Positions 10,438 through 23,400 of a stretch of DNA of 64,000 nucleotides are shown here, one piece after another. The notes under the pieces were generated by a model. It saw only the letters and a program-made list of their open reading frames with translations, made no database searches and was not told the origin of the DNA. Each line of letters begins with the position of its first letter. Position 1 is the stretch's first letter. Source of the DNA: Tetracladium setigerum (taxonomy: Eukaryota; Ascomycota; Leotiomycetes; Helotiales); assembly GCA_031472005.1 (NCBI GenBank), contig PZJY01000013.1, positions 620,001 to 684,000 on the forward strand, given 5' to 3'. Position numbers and translations under genes: made by a program.

Positions 10438-12898
10438 CTACCTCGTAATTCTCACCGTCCTCGCCAAACTAGGAACACCGGACCCAGAAACGACAAAAAG
10501 ATACCAATAACCCGGAATCACGACCCCGCTATCGTTTGGAAGCGTAGCCGAGTAAGTATTCCCACTTACACTTGTAACCAGCGGAACCCTTCTCTGATCA
10601 CTGTTAATTGAATGCGTAACACTTCCAATTCTAACCAAAACAAGCTTTCCACTGTTTCCGGACGTGACAGTTACCTGAATCGCCGAACCAACTGGCAAGA
10701 CAGTAGCCGAAATAGCAGTAATAACCGGCCGTGTCGCCAAAGTTCCACCGGCGTTGAACAAATACGGCGGCTCAAAGATTTGACCGTCAGCATGATCAAC
10801 GGCTTTGTTGCAATTAGCTGTTGATCCTCCAATTGTGCCGACGTAACATAGTCCCCCTCCTCCTGTGAAGACGCGTGCGTCTGGTAGGAGAATGGAGATG
10901 GCATGATAGTTTCGAGGAACGGCTTCTGGGGAAAGGGTTCTCCAGGTTTTGGTGACGGGGTTGAAAAGTTCAGCGTAGAGAATTCCGTCGGTGTCTGTGA
11001 ATACAAGAGATCGACGTTGACCACCTGTTACAAGAACTGTACCATCGGGGAGAACTACGCCGTTGGCGAAACCACGAGGGAAGGCCATGTTTGGTACTTG
11101 TTCGATGGTGGAGGGGATGTTTGGCTCTGTGATTGTTGTGATGTGGGTGACGGCAACACCAGGGCTGTTGGTATAGCTTTGGCTCCCTCCTAAGATTTCT
11201 TCATTAGTTTGAAGGTCATTGTAGGAAACAAAGGCTCGAATGGAAGAAAGACGACGTTTTTTGGAGCTCGCTTACCTGTTGACAATATCTTCCCAATATC
11301 ATACATGACATTAACACCACACATTGCATCGCCCCCGCTTCGTGTTCCGGCAGCAGTTACACTCCCCACTCCCTTGGTATCGAACCAATTCTGGGCCTTA
11401 CTCGGTCCTGCTTGGAAAACTGTTGCATTTTTCCAGGCGAAGAGCCAGGCATGCTATGTTATTCTCAGCTTCCCTTCGTACCTCAAACCACTTTCTACTA
11501 CCACTCGAAGGAGGGTGACTTACGTTATCGGTACGCCAAGCACCTTCAGCATCAACAGTCAACATATTGTTCGTCGTTGCTCCGGTCAAAATCGTCCAAA
11601 CATTTGTAGCCGGATTCCAAATCTCGCCAAGTTTTCCCCCAATCCCTCCACTGTAAGAACCGCCAAGCTCAAATACTTTACCCTCTGATGTTAAGACTGA
11701 AGTTTGGTAACCTCTTGCTATTTTCATATCTGGTCCTTTCACGAAGTTCTAATCACTGGTTAGATATGATGCAAATCGTTCCCCACAAAACTCTTTAGCA
11801 GTGTCAAAAGGCCTTTACTCACATTACTAGCCGGATCATAGAAGCTAACGGCAGCAGCATCCGACCCTCCAGCAATCAAAATCCTCCCATCTTCAAGTGA
11901 GCTGATTCCTGGACAGAACATATCATGTTGGGTATCAGCTACCAGTCTCTGCGACACAGCACCAGTTTTGAAGTTGTAATCCACGAATTGCGTTCTACCT
12001 GAAGCACCGCCAAAAGCATCGACTCCCCATGAAGAAAACATGAGGAGACGAGTCGTATCTGTGAGGCTAGGTACGACGTATCCTGCTACTGGGATTACTG
12101 GGAAGCGGATGAGATCGGACCAACGTCCCAAGGAGCCGTAATTAGGAGGTGTCGAGAGACGGATGACGCTGAATTGTTTGTTCATCACCCACTGGCGGAA
12201 GTTTGTTAGCAAAACCAAATTGAGAACCCAAAGGAAGATTTTGACGACGAATGAACCAGTTTCCAGGATATTGCAACCCCTCGAGGAACACTTTTAAAAA
12301 ATATACTCACAATCAGAGTAGTGGCAGGATCAGGCCCCTTCACATGACAAACCAGTCCAACATGATCATAAACAGCCTTCGTACAAGTCGCTACTCCCGC
12401 ACAAATCGCCGCACAAGCATTGGCACTCGCAACATTATTAGTGACGCTCGCACTCGCACCCTGCAAATCACTTCCTCTACAAATCCCAAATGTCTTGGCA
12501 TTAGCAGTGTACGACGTCTCTGTGACTGAACACTTCGCTATATTTTCAAATTCAGGCACATCATTGCGTAGTCTGATGACATCGAATTGATTGTTGACTA
12601 CCCAAGTTAAGACGGCATTCTTGACTTTGATGTGGCAGACTTTATTGGTTTTGTCGTAGACTGCGTTGAGGCAGGCGGCGTTTTGGTCACAGAGGGTTAC
12701 ACAGGCTGATATCGTCGCGGTGTTGGGGAGGACTTGGGCGCTGCCGCCTTGAAGATCGGTGTTAGAACATATGGAGTATTTGAAGCCAGTGGTCCCTGTT
12801 TGGACTGATTCGGTGGTTGGACAGACGTCTATTGCGAGGGTGAGATTGATGAGGACTGTTAAAGCAGCAGTGATAACGAAAGATCTGAAGAAACTCAT
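10438..12898 (-). CDS. Copper-radical oxidase (AA5, galactose/alcohol oxidase-like) with two N-terminal PAN/Apple-like modules
   Basis: Secreted copper-radical oxidase that oxidises an alcohol to an aldehyde and makes H2O2. Five exons (12898-12311, 12191-11823, 11748-11524, 11453-11276, 11189-10438) join in phase to 703 aa. A signal peptide is followed by two cysteine-rich PAN/Apple-like modules, each reading roughly ICxxxDLQG...C...C..AVYD...VCH. The kelch-type catalytic domain follows. Family residues are visible: the Cys of MFCPG and the Tyr of ARGYQ that form the Tyr-Cys cofactor, the second Tyr and the His of RNYHAISILLPD, and a His in THSINSDQRR. GGSYSGG has Tyr where galactose oxidase has Trp290 (GSWSGG), which suggests a substrate other than galactose. 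The C-terminal PGYWYLFVVSGSGVPS matches the family. The gene is intact. Confidence 0.88.
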
Positions 12899-13905
12899 TG
12901 TTGGAATATTTCAGGGGAGCAATTTCAGGTGGCATGAAGAAAGTTGAGAAACTAGATAAATTTTTTGGAATAGCAAGCTTTTAATACTCAAGTTGAGGGT
13001 GTCACGCACCTTCACGAGGACCAAAAATCAATACCAAGACAACCGACATCTCGTGAATATGCATACCAGTTTGTCCGTCGCACAAGCTTATATGCATCTC
13101 CACTTTCTACTGGCTCAATCCGCATTCTAAGTCTTAGGAACAATGTCCGTGGGGTCAGCTATTCCTTGTACATACTTAGCGGGAGAGCGGGAAGGTTGTT
13201 GGCTTCCCCCGCTTCTGCGAGGCTTGAATAAAAATAGATTGATGAGTGATTCTATACTGCTGATTATTTGGCATTTTTTCAATAGCCAATTGAGGAATCT
13301 TTGTCCAGGAATTTTTATTGAGGTCAATAAGAAAGCTCTTCATCGTGTTGGAAAGCTGCCACCGTGAAATCTGCTATTTTATCATTCTCAGAAATCACGT
13401 GTACCTCTGATCTAGGCCCAATATATCTACTGTATAACTCCGAATTGTATAAACCTACTCCATACCTTTGATTCCCCATGAAATTTTCCATTTCAAGCCC
13501 CCCACACAATGGTAGATTGAACACACCCAAACAATATCTAGATCGGTGGCTGCACCAGCTACCCGGTCACTGCCCAACAAAAGAGAACTTCGTGGCCGTG
13601 CTTGCACAGTGCATGTTTGACAAGTCAATAAACCAGGATTTTAGATCTTGATTTTGCAGCGGGTAATGTCATGCGTCAAGCCTTACAAGGGGGAGACCAG
13701 CGTTGCGTTCTCAATTCGACAATCAGAAGCGAGAACTGCCACTTGGCGCTGCCTTCTTATCTCAGTTGAACTTTCCAATTAATTTATGCTTCGCTTTCTG
13801 CAGCAATGGCGACGTATAACATGGGCGAGAACGAGAAAGTGCAGAAGCTGCAGAATAACGATGAACGAAAAGCGAAATCGTGGATTCGAAGATGTGCCAT
13901 TGTAG
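12899..13905. other. Intergenic: AA5 oxidase promoter, 3' flank of the Zn2Cys6 gene
   Basis: About 1 kb without a supported gene; open frames are under 75 codons and motif-free. It holds the 5' flank of the oxidase. Confidence 0.5.
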
Positions 13906-15203
13906 TCAGGACGACTGGTATTTGAATTCGCTTGTGACAAGGTCATGCAAAGGCCATTCTATCCAATGCCTCCATTTCTCCGGCAAGGCGTTATGAACTT
14001 CCTGGAGTAACTTCCTACTCATCCCATGCAACCACCACACATCGCCGCATAAATTAAGAGGTAGTGAAAAATGAGCCAAAATAACCAAGGCCTCAGGTAC
14101 CCTCTTTTTAACCATATCCAGATACAAATCTGGGACACGAACAGGCCACGTGAGGCAAACAGATGCGGTGTCTAACCGGTCGCCCTTAATTGTCATTGGA
14201 ATATACGTTTCTTTCAGCAGACGAAATGTCTCATCGAGCGCTTTTGTCTCGTCATGATTCAGATTTTCCGGCTGTGGTGTCCATAGCTTTACCAGCGTGT
14301 CCAGTTTGACAACATCCTCAGTGCTTGAGTCCATGTTCTGGTCAGGCTTGATATCGTCCCACACGTCGAACAGCTCGCTCAACGGCCCGCTTAGCAAAGT
14401 ATGGCCTAGATCTCTTGTTGGTCGAGTTGCACCCCTCAACAACTTTACCCATTCCACTGAAAATTCATCCTCGTCTAGGCTCTGGTTGGGTGTGAGAAAT
14501 ACCCTACAATTACTGTCGGAAGAGGCCCAGGCATATATGAAAATGAATACAGAACACCCAAAGGTGATGGGGCAATTGTCCTGGCTCTCGTTTGAGATAA
14601 ACTGCCGGAATTCCTGCACGGCAAAGTCATGATATTTGGAAGCTGCCAGGCGGATATCGTACTCTCTATCTGGCGAAGAACGAGAGAAATGTAGTGCCGC
14701 AACTGACAGGAGACTATTCAACAGGATTGGATTTGAGAAGGCTAATTGAGGGATGACTTGCTGCCAGATTCGTTGATGGTTTGGAACGTTGCTGATGGTG
14801 TAGCAGGTAGATATGGTGTAGAAATGGAGGAATTCGAGGTCCCTTGTGCTCCGGTGGGGTGCTAGAGGAATGTTTAGATGAAGGCTTGGAGGCGAGGCTG
14901 TGATTGAGACCGTTGGCGGGGTTGAGATATTTGACTCCGTGGTGTGTTGTGGTACGGACGAGCACGAGATGATATTTGCGTACTCGCAGTTAATGCCATG
15001 CTTAGTGCAATAAGTACATGACGGCTGAACCTCATCACACTAAATAAGAATAAGTCTATTATTCAGCAATTTGCAAGGTAACGGCGGAGGCTCTGCAAGC
15101 TCTACAGAACCACAGGTGCGCTACTGACCTTAACTTTTCGCCGCTTACAGCTCAAACATCCAGATCTTGATTTGCGATGCGTCCGTCGACAAGCATTTTT
15201 CAT
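13906..15203 (-). CDS. Zn2Cys6 (C6) fungal transcription factor
   Basis: Nuclear DNA-binding regulator. Exon 1 (15203-15129) encodes the N terminus with the first two zinc cysteines. An 89-nt intron (GTCAGT donor, TTTAG acceptor) leads to exon 2 (15039-13906). The spliced product is 402 aa. The zinc cluster is C16-x2-C19-x6-C26-x6-C33-x2-C36-x6-C43, with the basic stretch KRRKVK inside it, a classical pattern. The region around LHFYTISTCYTISNVPNHQRIWQQ followed by LLSVAALHF (quoted in parts) is typical of the short UPC2-like C6 factors with a compact C-terminal regulatory region. The gene is intact. It is transcribed divergently from the RTA1-like gene, 515 bp away. Confidence 0.88.
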
Positions 15204-15718
15204 TTTGCCACGTAGAAGGAGTAGATGACGCACGACTGCTTCAAAACACGAGAACGAGAACGAAGAGGGAATTGAGATTGAAAAACGAGAGAATCGTGGG
15301 CGGTTGTCAACAGGTCGCTCTTGAGGTAACTAGTAATCCGAAACCCGACGATGAATACGACGTGCAGCCGACATACATCAAGCTAAACATCTAGCGGCCC
15401 CAGTGTTTTAAGAAACGCACCTATACCAACGCTCCATTCAAATAGGCGAGATGGCATTGAATCAAGAGAGGAATATATGGCCCAGGAATAACATCCGTAC
15501 CTGGGTTAAATGATGGTACAAATGATGGTATATAGCGAAGTCTTCGCATGCTGTTCATTCTGCTCTCAGAGGGATCAACAACATTCATTGCGTCGTCTCT
15601 TTCTCTTGGCTTCGCAAAGCTCACGTTGTTGATTTCGAGAGAGCTTCTCAACGTTCTTGAAGGGAGCTCTGTCTAAGTCATATCACTTCTTCAGCAGAAG
15701 AAGTACTCGAAAACCACG
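15204..15718. promoter_or_regulatory. Shared divergent promoter region (Zn2Cys6 factor / RTA1-like gene)
   Basis: A 515-bp gap between two divergent start codons, so both promoters must lie here or in the 5' UTRs. No factor site was identified. The short plus-strand open frame 15167-15394 overlaps the regulator's first exon in antisense and is not a gene. Confidence 0.5.
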
Positions 15719-16735
15719 ATGGCAGATCAAACCTACAAGTTCGAGTTATATCGATATACGCCGAGTAGGATAGCAGCAGTCATCTTCGTTGTCTTGTTCG
15801 CCATCACAACGGCAGGCCACATCTTTCAACTCGTGAAGCGGAAAACATGGTACTTCATCCCATTCGTTTTAGGAGGATGTTGTGAGTATTGCCCCTTCCC
15901 CTAATTCAAACGCACGGTTTGCTAAACTCTTTCACAGTCCAGGTCATCGGATATGTCGCCAGAACCATTGCACACCAAAACAAAGAAAGCGTTCCGCTGT
16001 ATTCCATACAGGCGATCTTCATCTTACTCGCTCCCGCACTGTACGCTGCTTCAATATACATGGTTCTTGGGCGCTTGATTGTGACGGAGAATGCGCAACA
16101 CTTGTCCCTGGTTCCTGTTAAATGGATGACCAAAATTTTCATCGTCGGAGATGTAATTGGTTTTCTTGGTCAAGCTGCAGGTACGTTTGTCGTCTAATTT
16201 GCTCCATGCATAAACTCTGAGATGGTAACAATTTTTAGGTGGAGGAGTAATGACTAGCGGGTCTGTTAGTGCTCTAAAACTAGGGGAGCACATTACCGTT
16301 GCAGGACTCTGCGTTCAAATCCTCTTCTTCACAATCTTCGTTGTCGTCGCGACAGTTTTCCACCGTAGATTTGCCCGAGCGGAGGGCTCGCGAGGCCTGG
16401 TCGCTACAATAAGCACAACCTTGTCTCATCGCACATGGGAGACCCTTATTTATACCCTGTACGCAACGAGCATCTTGATATGGGTTCGATCGCTTTTCCG
16501 AGTCATCGAATTCGGGATGGGAAATGACGGCTTCCTTCTGCGGAATGAGGTCTTCCTCTATGTGTTTGACGCCACGCTCATGTTTCTTGCTATGGTGTGC
16601 CTTAATTTGGTCCATCCATCAGGTTTTGTTGAACCAAAATCCAAATTTGCAGAAGATAGGGCATTGCCGTTGGAGGAGGTTCCCCGACGGAGGGGAACAA
16701 ACACCGAGCTGGCTGCAGAAAGTGGCAAGGCTTAA
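15719..16735 (+). CDS. RTA1-like seven-helix membrane protein
   Basis: Member of the fungal RTA1/lipid-translocating-exporter-like family, which is linked in yeast to resistance to toxic lipids or sterol inhibitors. Exons are 15719-15881, 15938-16180 and 16239-16735; the introns have GTGAGT and GTACGT donors with CACAG and TTTAG acceptors. The product is 300 aa, the usual size. About seven hydrophobic segments are visible, starting with the helix near residues 17-35 (AAVIFVVLFAITTAGHIF). Family signatures include GYVAR near the second helix, LLAPALYAASIYM, GDVIGFLGQAAGGG, and R-S-L-F-R-V-I-E-F-G followed by E-V-F-L-Y-V-F-D. The tail is charged and cytosolic. The gene is intact. Its divergent Zn2Cys6 neighbour may regulate it (inference). 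Confidence 0.9.
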
Positions 16736-17439
16736 TTTGTGGCTAGGCCTTCAGATAACTAAGCACTCTCGGCGATGGGTAGCAGACAAGTATGCAGGAG
16801 CTTGTGAAGAAGAAAAATGCGGGCTTTGGAAGCTCTGATTGATCGTCGCGGGAAGACACAGCCATCTCTTTCGTTGGTGTAGCTCAGAGGTGATAATGGC
16901 GCGGGAAGGAAGTGGTTGTGAATCATCGTTCGTCATTAAATGATGTAGAAATTAGATAGAATGAAACCTTTTTGCTGTCATAAGGTGGCACTATTTGATA
17001 GGAAATCCATGGCAAAAGTGAATAGCATCGGTAGCGAAGTCGAAGCTTTGGAGAGTGATTTTGGGGAGATGACCTGGTATTGTCCTGTACATCTCCATAG
17101 AACTGGGTAGTGTGTATATGTAGTAGTCCCTGCCACGATTCGGAAACTGACTCAACCCAAATGAAAATACATCTGATGTAGCCAGAGTGGTTATGAGATC
17201 AAGGCGTTTGACATTGATATGTCGTTGTTCATCCAATTTCAAAAGAACCCGAAATTCCAAGTAGGTTACGCCAAGTAATTCCGAGTGCCAAGATCTCCGC
17301 TCGCTAAAACGGATTGGGTCGGCGGATTTGGCTACGTTTACGTTGCCATGCGCGAGTCCACCACAGCGAGACAGCAACACCATCACGAACCCTCCTTTCA
17401 ACTGCCATTTATGAAGCTGAGGAGTTGTCCCTTTTCACC
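16736..17439. other. Intergenic: 3' flank of the RTA1-like gene and promoter of SEC21
   Basis: A minus-strand open frame (16991-17401) lacks an ATG at its start and has no motifs, so it is not called. The right-hand part is the 5' flank of the COPI gamma gene. Confidence 0.5.
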
Positions 17440-20402
17440 ATGAGTTACAGCAAGAGAGACGAAGATGCCGAATCCGGAGTTGTAAAGGTTGACAGAACCT
17501 CTGTCTTCCAGGAAGGTCGGTGAACACCACCCCTCGATTTCCCCCCATAGCTCACAACCTTCTCCTCGCAGCTCGATTGTTCAATTCCTCCCCCATACAA
17601 CCGCGCAGATGCCGAGTCCTCCTCACCAAGATTGCTCTTCTCCTCTACACCGGGGAGAAGTTTCCTACCAACGAAGCCACCACCCTCTTCTTCGGAATCT
17701 CCAAACTTTTCCAAAACAAAGATGCCAGTTTACGGCAGGTGGTCCACCTCATTATCAAGGAGTTGGCGAATTCTGCGGAGGATATTATTATGGTCACAAG
17801 CACGATTATGAAGGATACAGGTGGTGGAACGGATGCAATCTACAGACCGAACGCTATTCGAGCTCTGTGTCGTATTATTGATGTAAGTCTGGCAGAGTGA
17901 CGGGAGGAGGGCATGACTGATGAAATAGGCTTCTACCGTGCAAAGTATTGAGCGTGTTATGAAGACCGCGATTGTAGACAAGAACCCGTCTGTCTCGTCG
18001 GCCGCCCTTATCTCCTCCTACCACCTCCTCCCAATCGCGCGAGATGTCGTGCGCAGATGGCAGAGCGAAACACAGGAAGCTGCTACTTCAACCAAATCGT
18101 CTGGTGGATTCTCTCTTGGATTTTCATCCTCTTCTGGATCACTGCCGGTCAATAATTCTACAATGACCCAGTACCACGCCATCGGACTTCTGTACCAAAT
18201 GAGGATGCACGACAGGATGGCATTGGTTAAATTGGTGCAGCAATTTGGAACCGCTGGTGCTGTGAAGAGTCCAGCTGCTACCGTAATGTTGGTTCGATTA
18301 GCTGCACAATTGGCGGAGGAGGACCAACAACTGCGGAGACCGATGATGACTCTTTTGGACGGCTGGCTCCGACACAAGAGCGAGATGGTGAACTTTGAGG
18401 CTGCAAAGGCAATCTGCGATATGAGGGACGTGACCGACGCTGAGGTCACACAGGCGATACACGTTCTCCAGCTCTTCCTCACATCGCCTCGAGCTGTTAC
18501 CAAATTTGCCGCAATTCGAATTCTCCACAACTTTGCCTCCTTCAAGCCACAAGCCGTTCAATCATGCAACCCCGATATCGAACTTCTCATCACTAATACC
18601 AACCGCTCGATTGCTACCTACGCTATTACGACCCTCCTCAAGACCGGAAACGAGAACAATGTGGATCGCTTAATTAAGCAGATTTCAGGCTTTATGCCAG
18701 ATATCACAGATGAGTTCAAGATTACGATCATTGATGCCATCCGAGGTCTTTGTTTGAAGTTCCCAAGCAAGCAGGCTCAGATGCTAGCATTCCTCAGTGG
18801 AACGTTAAGAGACGAAGGTGGATATGAGTTCAAGCGCGCAGTCGTGGAGAGCATGTTTGATTTGATCAAATTCGTTCCAGATTCCAAAGAAGATGCCTTG
18901 GCTCATCTTTGCGAATTTATTGAGGATTGCGAGTTTACAAAATTGGCTGTCAGAATTCTTCACTTGCTTGGTCTGGAAGGACCGAAAACCTCCCAGCCAA
19001 CAAAGTACATCCGATATATATACAACCGAGTGGTACTGGAAAACGCAATTGTCAGAGCGGCAGCAGTCACAGCGTTGGCTAAATTTGGTGTTGGACAAAA
19101 GGATCCAGAGGTTAAGGCCAGTGTCACTGTACTTTTGACCAGATGTTTGGATGATGTCGATGATGAGGTGCGAGATCGTGCTGCTTTGAATTTAAGATTG
19201 ATGGGAGAACCCGACGAATTGGCTGATCGATTCATCAAGAATGGTAAATTAAATCTGGCAAATTGATTGGAAGCACGGCTAATCAGAACAGAAAACACAT
19301 TTGCTCTGCCATACTTTGAGCACCAGCTTGTTATGTATGTCACCGCCGACGACAAGACCACTTTCCAACTCCCCTTCGACATTGCATCAATTCCAGTAGT
19401 CACCAAAGAGCAAGCAGATGCGGAGGATAGAACCAAGAAACTCACTGCTGTCACACCAACTCTCAAGGCACCAAAGGCTGGACCAACGAAGGCGGCGCAA
19501 TCTACTACCGAGGCAGCTGCATCAGCAAGCGCCGCTGCACAGAAATACCAACAAGAGCTTTTACAGATTCCAGAATTGAAGGCCTATGGAAGTGTTTTGA
19601 AGTCGTCACCCGTTGTAGAGTTGACGGAATCAGAAACCGAATACGTTGTTTCTGTAGTCAAGCACATCTTCAAGGAGCATATTGTACTTCAATACGAGGT
19701 CAAGAATACTCTTCCAGACACCGTTCTTGAGGACGTTTCTGTGATGGCGACACCTGAGGATGATGAATCGCTTGAGGAGGATTTCATTATTCCGGCTGCT
19801 AAACTCGAGACCGATGTTGCTGGAACGATTTATGTATCTTTCAGGAAAACAAGCGGAGATTCGGCCTTCCCTATCAGTAACTTCACAAATATTCTCAAGT
19901 TCACCACCAAGGAAATCGACCCATCGACCGGAACTCCAGAAGAGACAGGTTTTGATGATGAGTACCAAGTCGAAGACCTCGAGCTTACAGGCAGTGATTA
20001 CGTCGTCCCAGCCTTCGCAGGCAACTTTGCCCACATCTGGGAGCAAGTCGGTGCCACCGGTGAGGAAGCAGATGAAACTCTGCAACTTAGTGGTGTCAAG
20101 AGCATTGCTGGTAAGTCTTTCCCCCTTTTCCATGGATCTAAATAATCCAATCTAACCAAAAAATAATAGACGCAACCGAACAACTCGCCAAGACCCTTTC
20201 TCTTCAACCTCTCGACGGCTCTGACGTCCCTGTCAATACTTCAACGCACACTCTCAAACTATTCGGCAAGACTATCACGGGCGGTCGCGTTGTAGCTAAT
20301 ATTCGTATGGCGTACTCCGCAAAATCCGGTGTCACGGCTAAGATTGTTGTGAGGGGTGAGGAGGAAGGTGTCGCTGCTTTGGTCATTGGTTCTGTTGCTT
20401 GA
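17440..20402 (+). CDS. SEC21: Coatomer (COPI) gamma subunit
   Basis: Gamma-COP of the COPI coat, needed for retrograde Golgi-to-ER vesicles. Exons are 17440-17515, 17572-17882, 17929-19243, 19292-20110 and 20170-20402. All phases agree and give 917 aa, the family's normal size. Conserved segments include FQEARLFN, RRCRVLLTKIALLLYTGE, TNEATTLFFGISKLFQ, IRALCRIID and the HEAT-type repeats in residues 30-540. A flexible Ala/Ser/Lys-rich linker follows near 640. The C-terminal gamma-adaptin-like appendage ends in LVIGSVA. The fourth-exon acceptor at 19291 is the only one in frame, because the AG at 19285-19286 would shift the frame. The gene is intact, with no indel, and serves as an internal control for sequence quality. 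It is essential in yeast. Confidence 0.97.
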
Positions 20403-23400
20403 GCTGGCTAGGATGGTGGTTAGGCTTTTGATTAGTTGAGATGGAATGGATGGCTGGAGAGAACGAAATACTACTTAGAGATGAATTGACGAAGCGCAAA
20501 AGAGAACAACAAGCGAGCAAAGAAAATGGGGCAAACAAGCGAGTAAGGGGGCTCATGTGATGATGCTTCTTCTTTCTTGGTGGTGGTGGGGAGTTCTTCT
20601 GTCCTGCCCTTGGCAGGTAAAAAGATTCGGAAATGCGACTTGATCGATGATAGAGAGAAGAAATCCTGGTTCTTTTCCAGTACGTTATGCAATGCACTTG
20701 CCTGACATTTCCCCTTTGCTTGGTCGTGTGATCCGTGGTTGAAGGATGTAATGTGATTATATCGTTGGGGTCTAATCCGAGCTCCTTTCATGAATGGCCG
20801 TACGCGTCACAGAAAGAATAACCCGCGAACCGCAGTGGTGGTGTATGGACGATGGATGTGCATATTCCAAATCTTTTGATTCCTCCTGAATCCTCCATCA
20901 AGGCATTCTCGCAAAATGGGATGGACCTATGGGGGGAAAAACAAAAAAAGTGCTGCCACCGGTGGCGGAAGGGCATCTATCATCTTTCGTTCCACTTGGA
21001 GAGAGAGAGGGAGCAGCAAGAAACCATAATGCTCCTCCTACTTGTCTTCCTTCCTTCCTTCCTTCCCCTTCCTCCTCCATCAGGCCATTTTCCATGATTT
21101 TAATTAGTAAAGTGGGAGAGAGAGAAGAATGAAATGGAATCCATCCATCCAATACAGTGCGAGGGAATAGATTAAGGTATCTCATACATATACATGTATG
21201 TGCTATGCGGATGACCTTTTTCTCTCTACGTATATCAGACGAATGAGAGATCATTGTGGCGCTTGTTTGTAGGCAAATGCTACAAATCCGCAATAGCCGC
21301 CTGCTAGCCTGCTTGATTGCCCTATGGCGGCCCACCAGCCCTGCGGATGAATAATGGAGCGCGTCGCCAACCAAGTTTTTTCCTCGCCTCTTTTCTCTTG
21401 TCTTGGAATGTTCTTTTTTTTCTTCCTTTCTCCTTTGGGACATTGATATTGAATCCTGTTAGGGTCATTGTCTTTCTTTCTCCGTTTGGATATTGAGAAA
21501 TTGATGAGGATGGATGGAGACGATTGATATTTTGGAAAATGCAGTTACTGTATTTCTTACATTGCAGTTGCATAATATAATTGCATCTGAGCTTCTTTTG
21601 GTGGAAGAATAAAATGGATTGGGGGATTTTCGTTGGGGGAAAGAATGAGGGAGAGAAGGCTAGGCGGCGGCGGTTGTGGTGAAGAGGAGGACAGAGAATA
21701 TGCAACAACAGCATAGGCGGGTACTGGAAAGGGTGGCATTCTTTTTGACAACTGGGATTCGATCGATCTTGGGCTAGTGAACGAACGCATAGATATTCTT
21801 CGCAGTATAGTAGTAGTATGGTGCTACTTACTGCTCGGTAGGACTTCATGAAATCCTGGAGTGATGAATCTGGGAATAGTCCGTCGAGCATGCATTCGCG
21901 CTCGTCACACCAGTTAGTTCGTTTCCACATCTCAACCATGAACCATGAAGAAAGAAAAAAAAAAGAGCACTTGATCTAAAGTTCCAAACCTCTCACACGA
22001 ACAGGATCAAGACCAAAAAACCAAGACCAAGAGAGCAAGGACAAGGACAAGAGCACCCAAAAACAAGAGCAGCACAAAAAGACAAGCCCTTGCCAACCCT
22101 GCCTAGCATCACCCAAACGTTTTGGAGGAAAATCCGAAATCCCTAACCTTACAGGAAATGAAAACACCACCCACCCCCATCCCATCCCTCCTCCCCGGAT
22201 TTTCATTCATACTTTGGAGCTAGACATCTTCCGTCGTCACACAAAACAACTTTTTGGTTTACCCCTGGTCTTAAGATTCGATACCTGTCCCAAGCCCTTG
22301 TTTATTTCTGCCAAGGCATATGCTGGATGGGGTCTGGTCCAGGATGGGGCGAGGAAGGTAAAGTGTCAGGTCATTCCGCATTGCCGAGTGTTTGCAGTTG
22401 CAGGATGGGATGGTGGGACCCCGTGGATGGATGGTGAGAGGATTGGGTAGGAATGCCAGCCAGGGTGCTTTTGCACGTTTTTGGATAAGTTGGGTTGTGT
22501 TATTAAGGTTGTGATGGATGCAGGTGCACTTGTGATGGATAGTGATGGGTGGTGGGTTGGTGGTGGGTTATCACGTGGTGGGTTTGGAGGTGAGGTGATT
22601 GATTTTGATTAGTAGTGTCTTGTACTTCATGTACGGAGGTACTGAGGCTTGTTGGTGGGTTTTCGAGGATGGATGACGCTGATGCATGGAGATGAGATAG
22701 ATTGATTAATTGACTGATGAGAGTATCCTTGGTACTTGGGTACTGTACCTAGGTCCTAGTGTCATGCAAACTAATGGACGACCGTTTTAGCGGGTCAGTT
22801 TAACTAACTTCTGACACGGTGGTTGTGGGTGAGGTGTGACATAGTCAAGTTCGAATTAGATAGAATAAAATATTCACATGCACGAGTAATGCCTCGATGA
22901 CGATATACTAATTATACAATAGCACAATTAGTGCGCAAAAATATATATATATTGACTTTCAGATACCTAGTAGTGTTTCATCTTATTCGATTCCGCTCGA
23001 TATTTTATAACGACGATCACACAGGATGTTTGCCTATAATACTTTCTATTAAGAAATCTACAAACAAGATCGAGGCCACATTATTTCTTCTAGGTTCTCA
23101 TCGGCTTTAATGATTCTAGGTTCAAGCATCAAATTAGTTTCAGGATTGGGGGGTGGTTGAGTTTGTGAGTGAACAACAACGGTTTCAAGAATGAACCTTG
23201 GCGAACCTAGCGTCCCGACTCCCGGTAGGGTACGTACCACCGCCATAGGGTATCTACGGAGGTAGGGTACAGGGAGATATACTGTAATGGTGGCGTGTTC
23301 GGGACGAACAAGGCTGGTTCGGATGTGCTTCAGAGTGCAGATCTTACAATTTTACTCCGTATCCTTTGGGGGTATGGGTTTGGGGTTCTGGGGACTCAAC

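Noticed and set aside
16991..17401. 136-codon minus-strand open frame before SEC21
   Set aside because: It starts with TTG, has no motif or introns and overlaps the SEC21 promoter.
18018..18545. 175-codon minus-strand open frame
   Set aside because: It lies antisense within the conserved COPI gamma gene and has no independent support.
19244..19286. Shorter fourth intron of SEC21 using the AG at 19285-19286
   Set aside because: It would put exon 4 out of frame; the AG at 19290-19291 is in frame and restores the expected protein.
20898..21443. 181-codon minus-strand frame rich in Lys, Arg, Ser and Pro
   Set aside because: It is low-complexity and made by purine/pyrimidine tracts; no motif and no splice-consistent partner.
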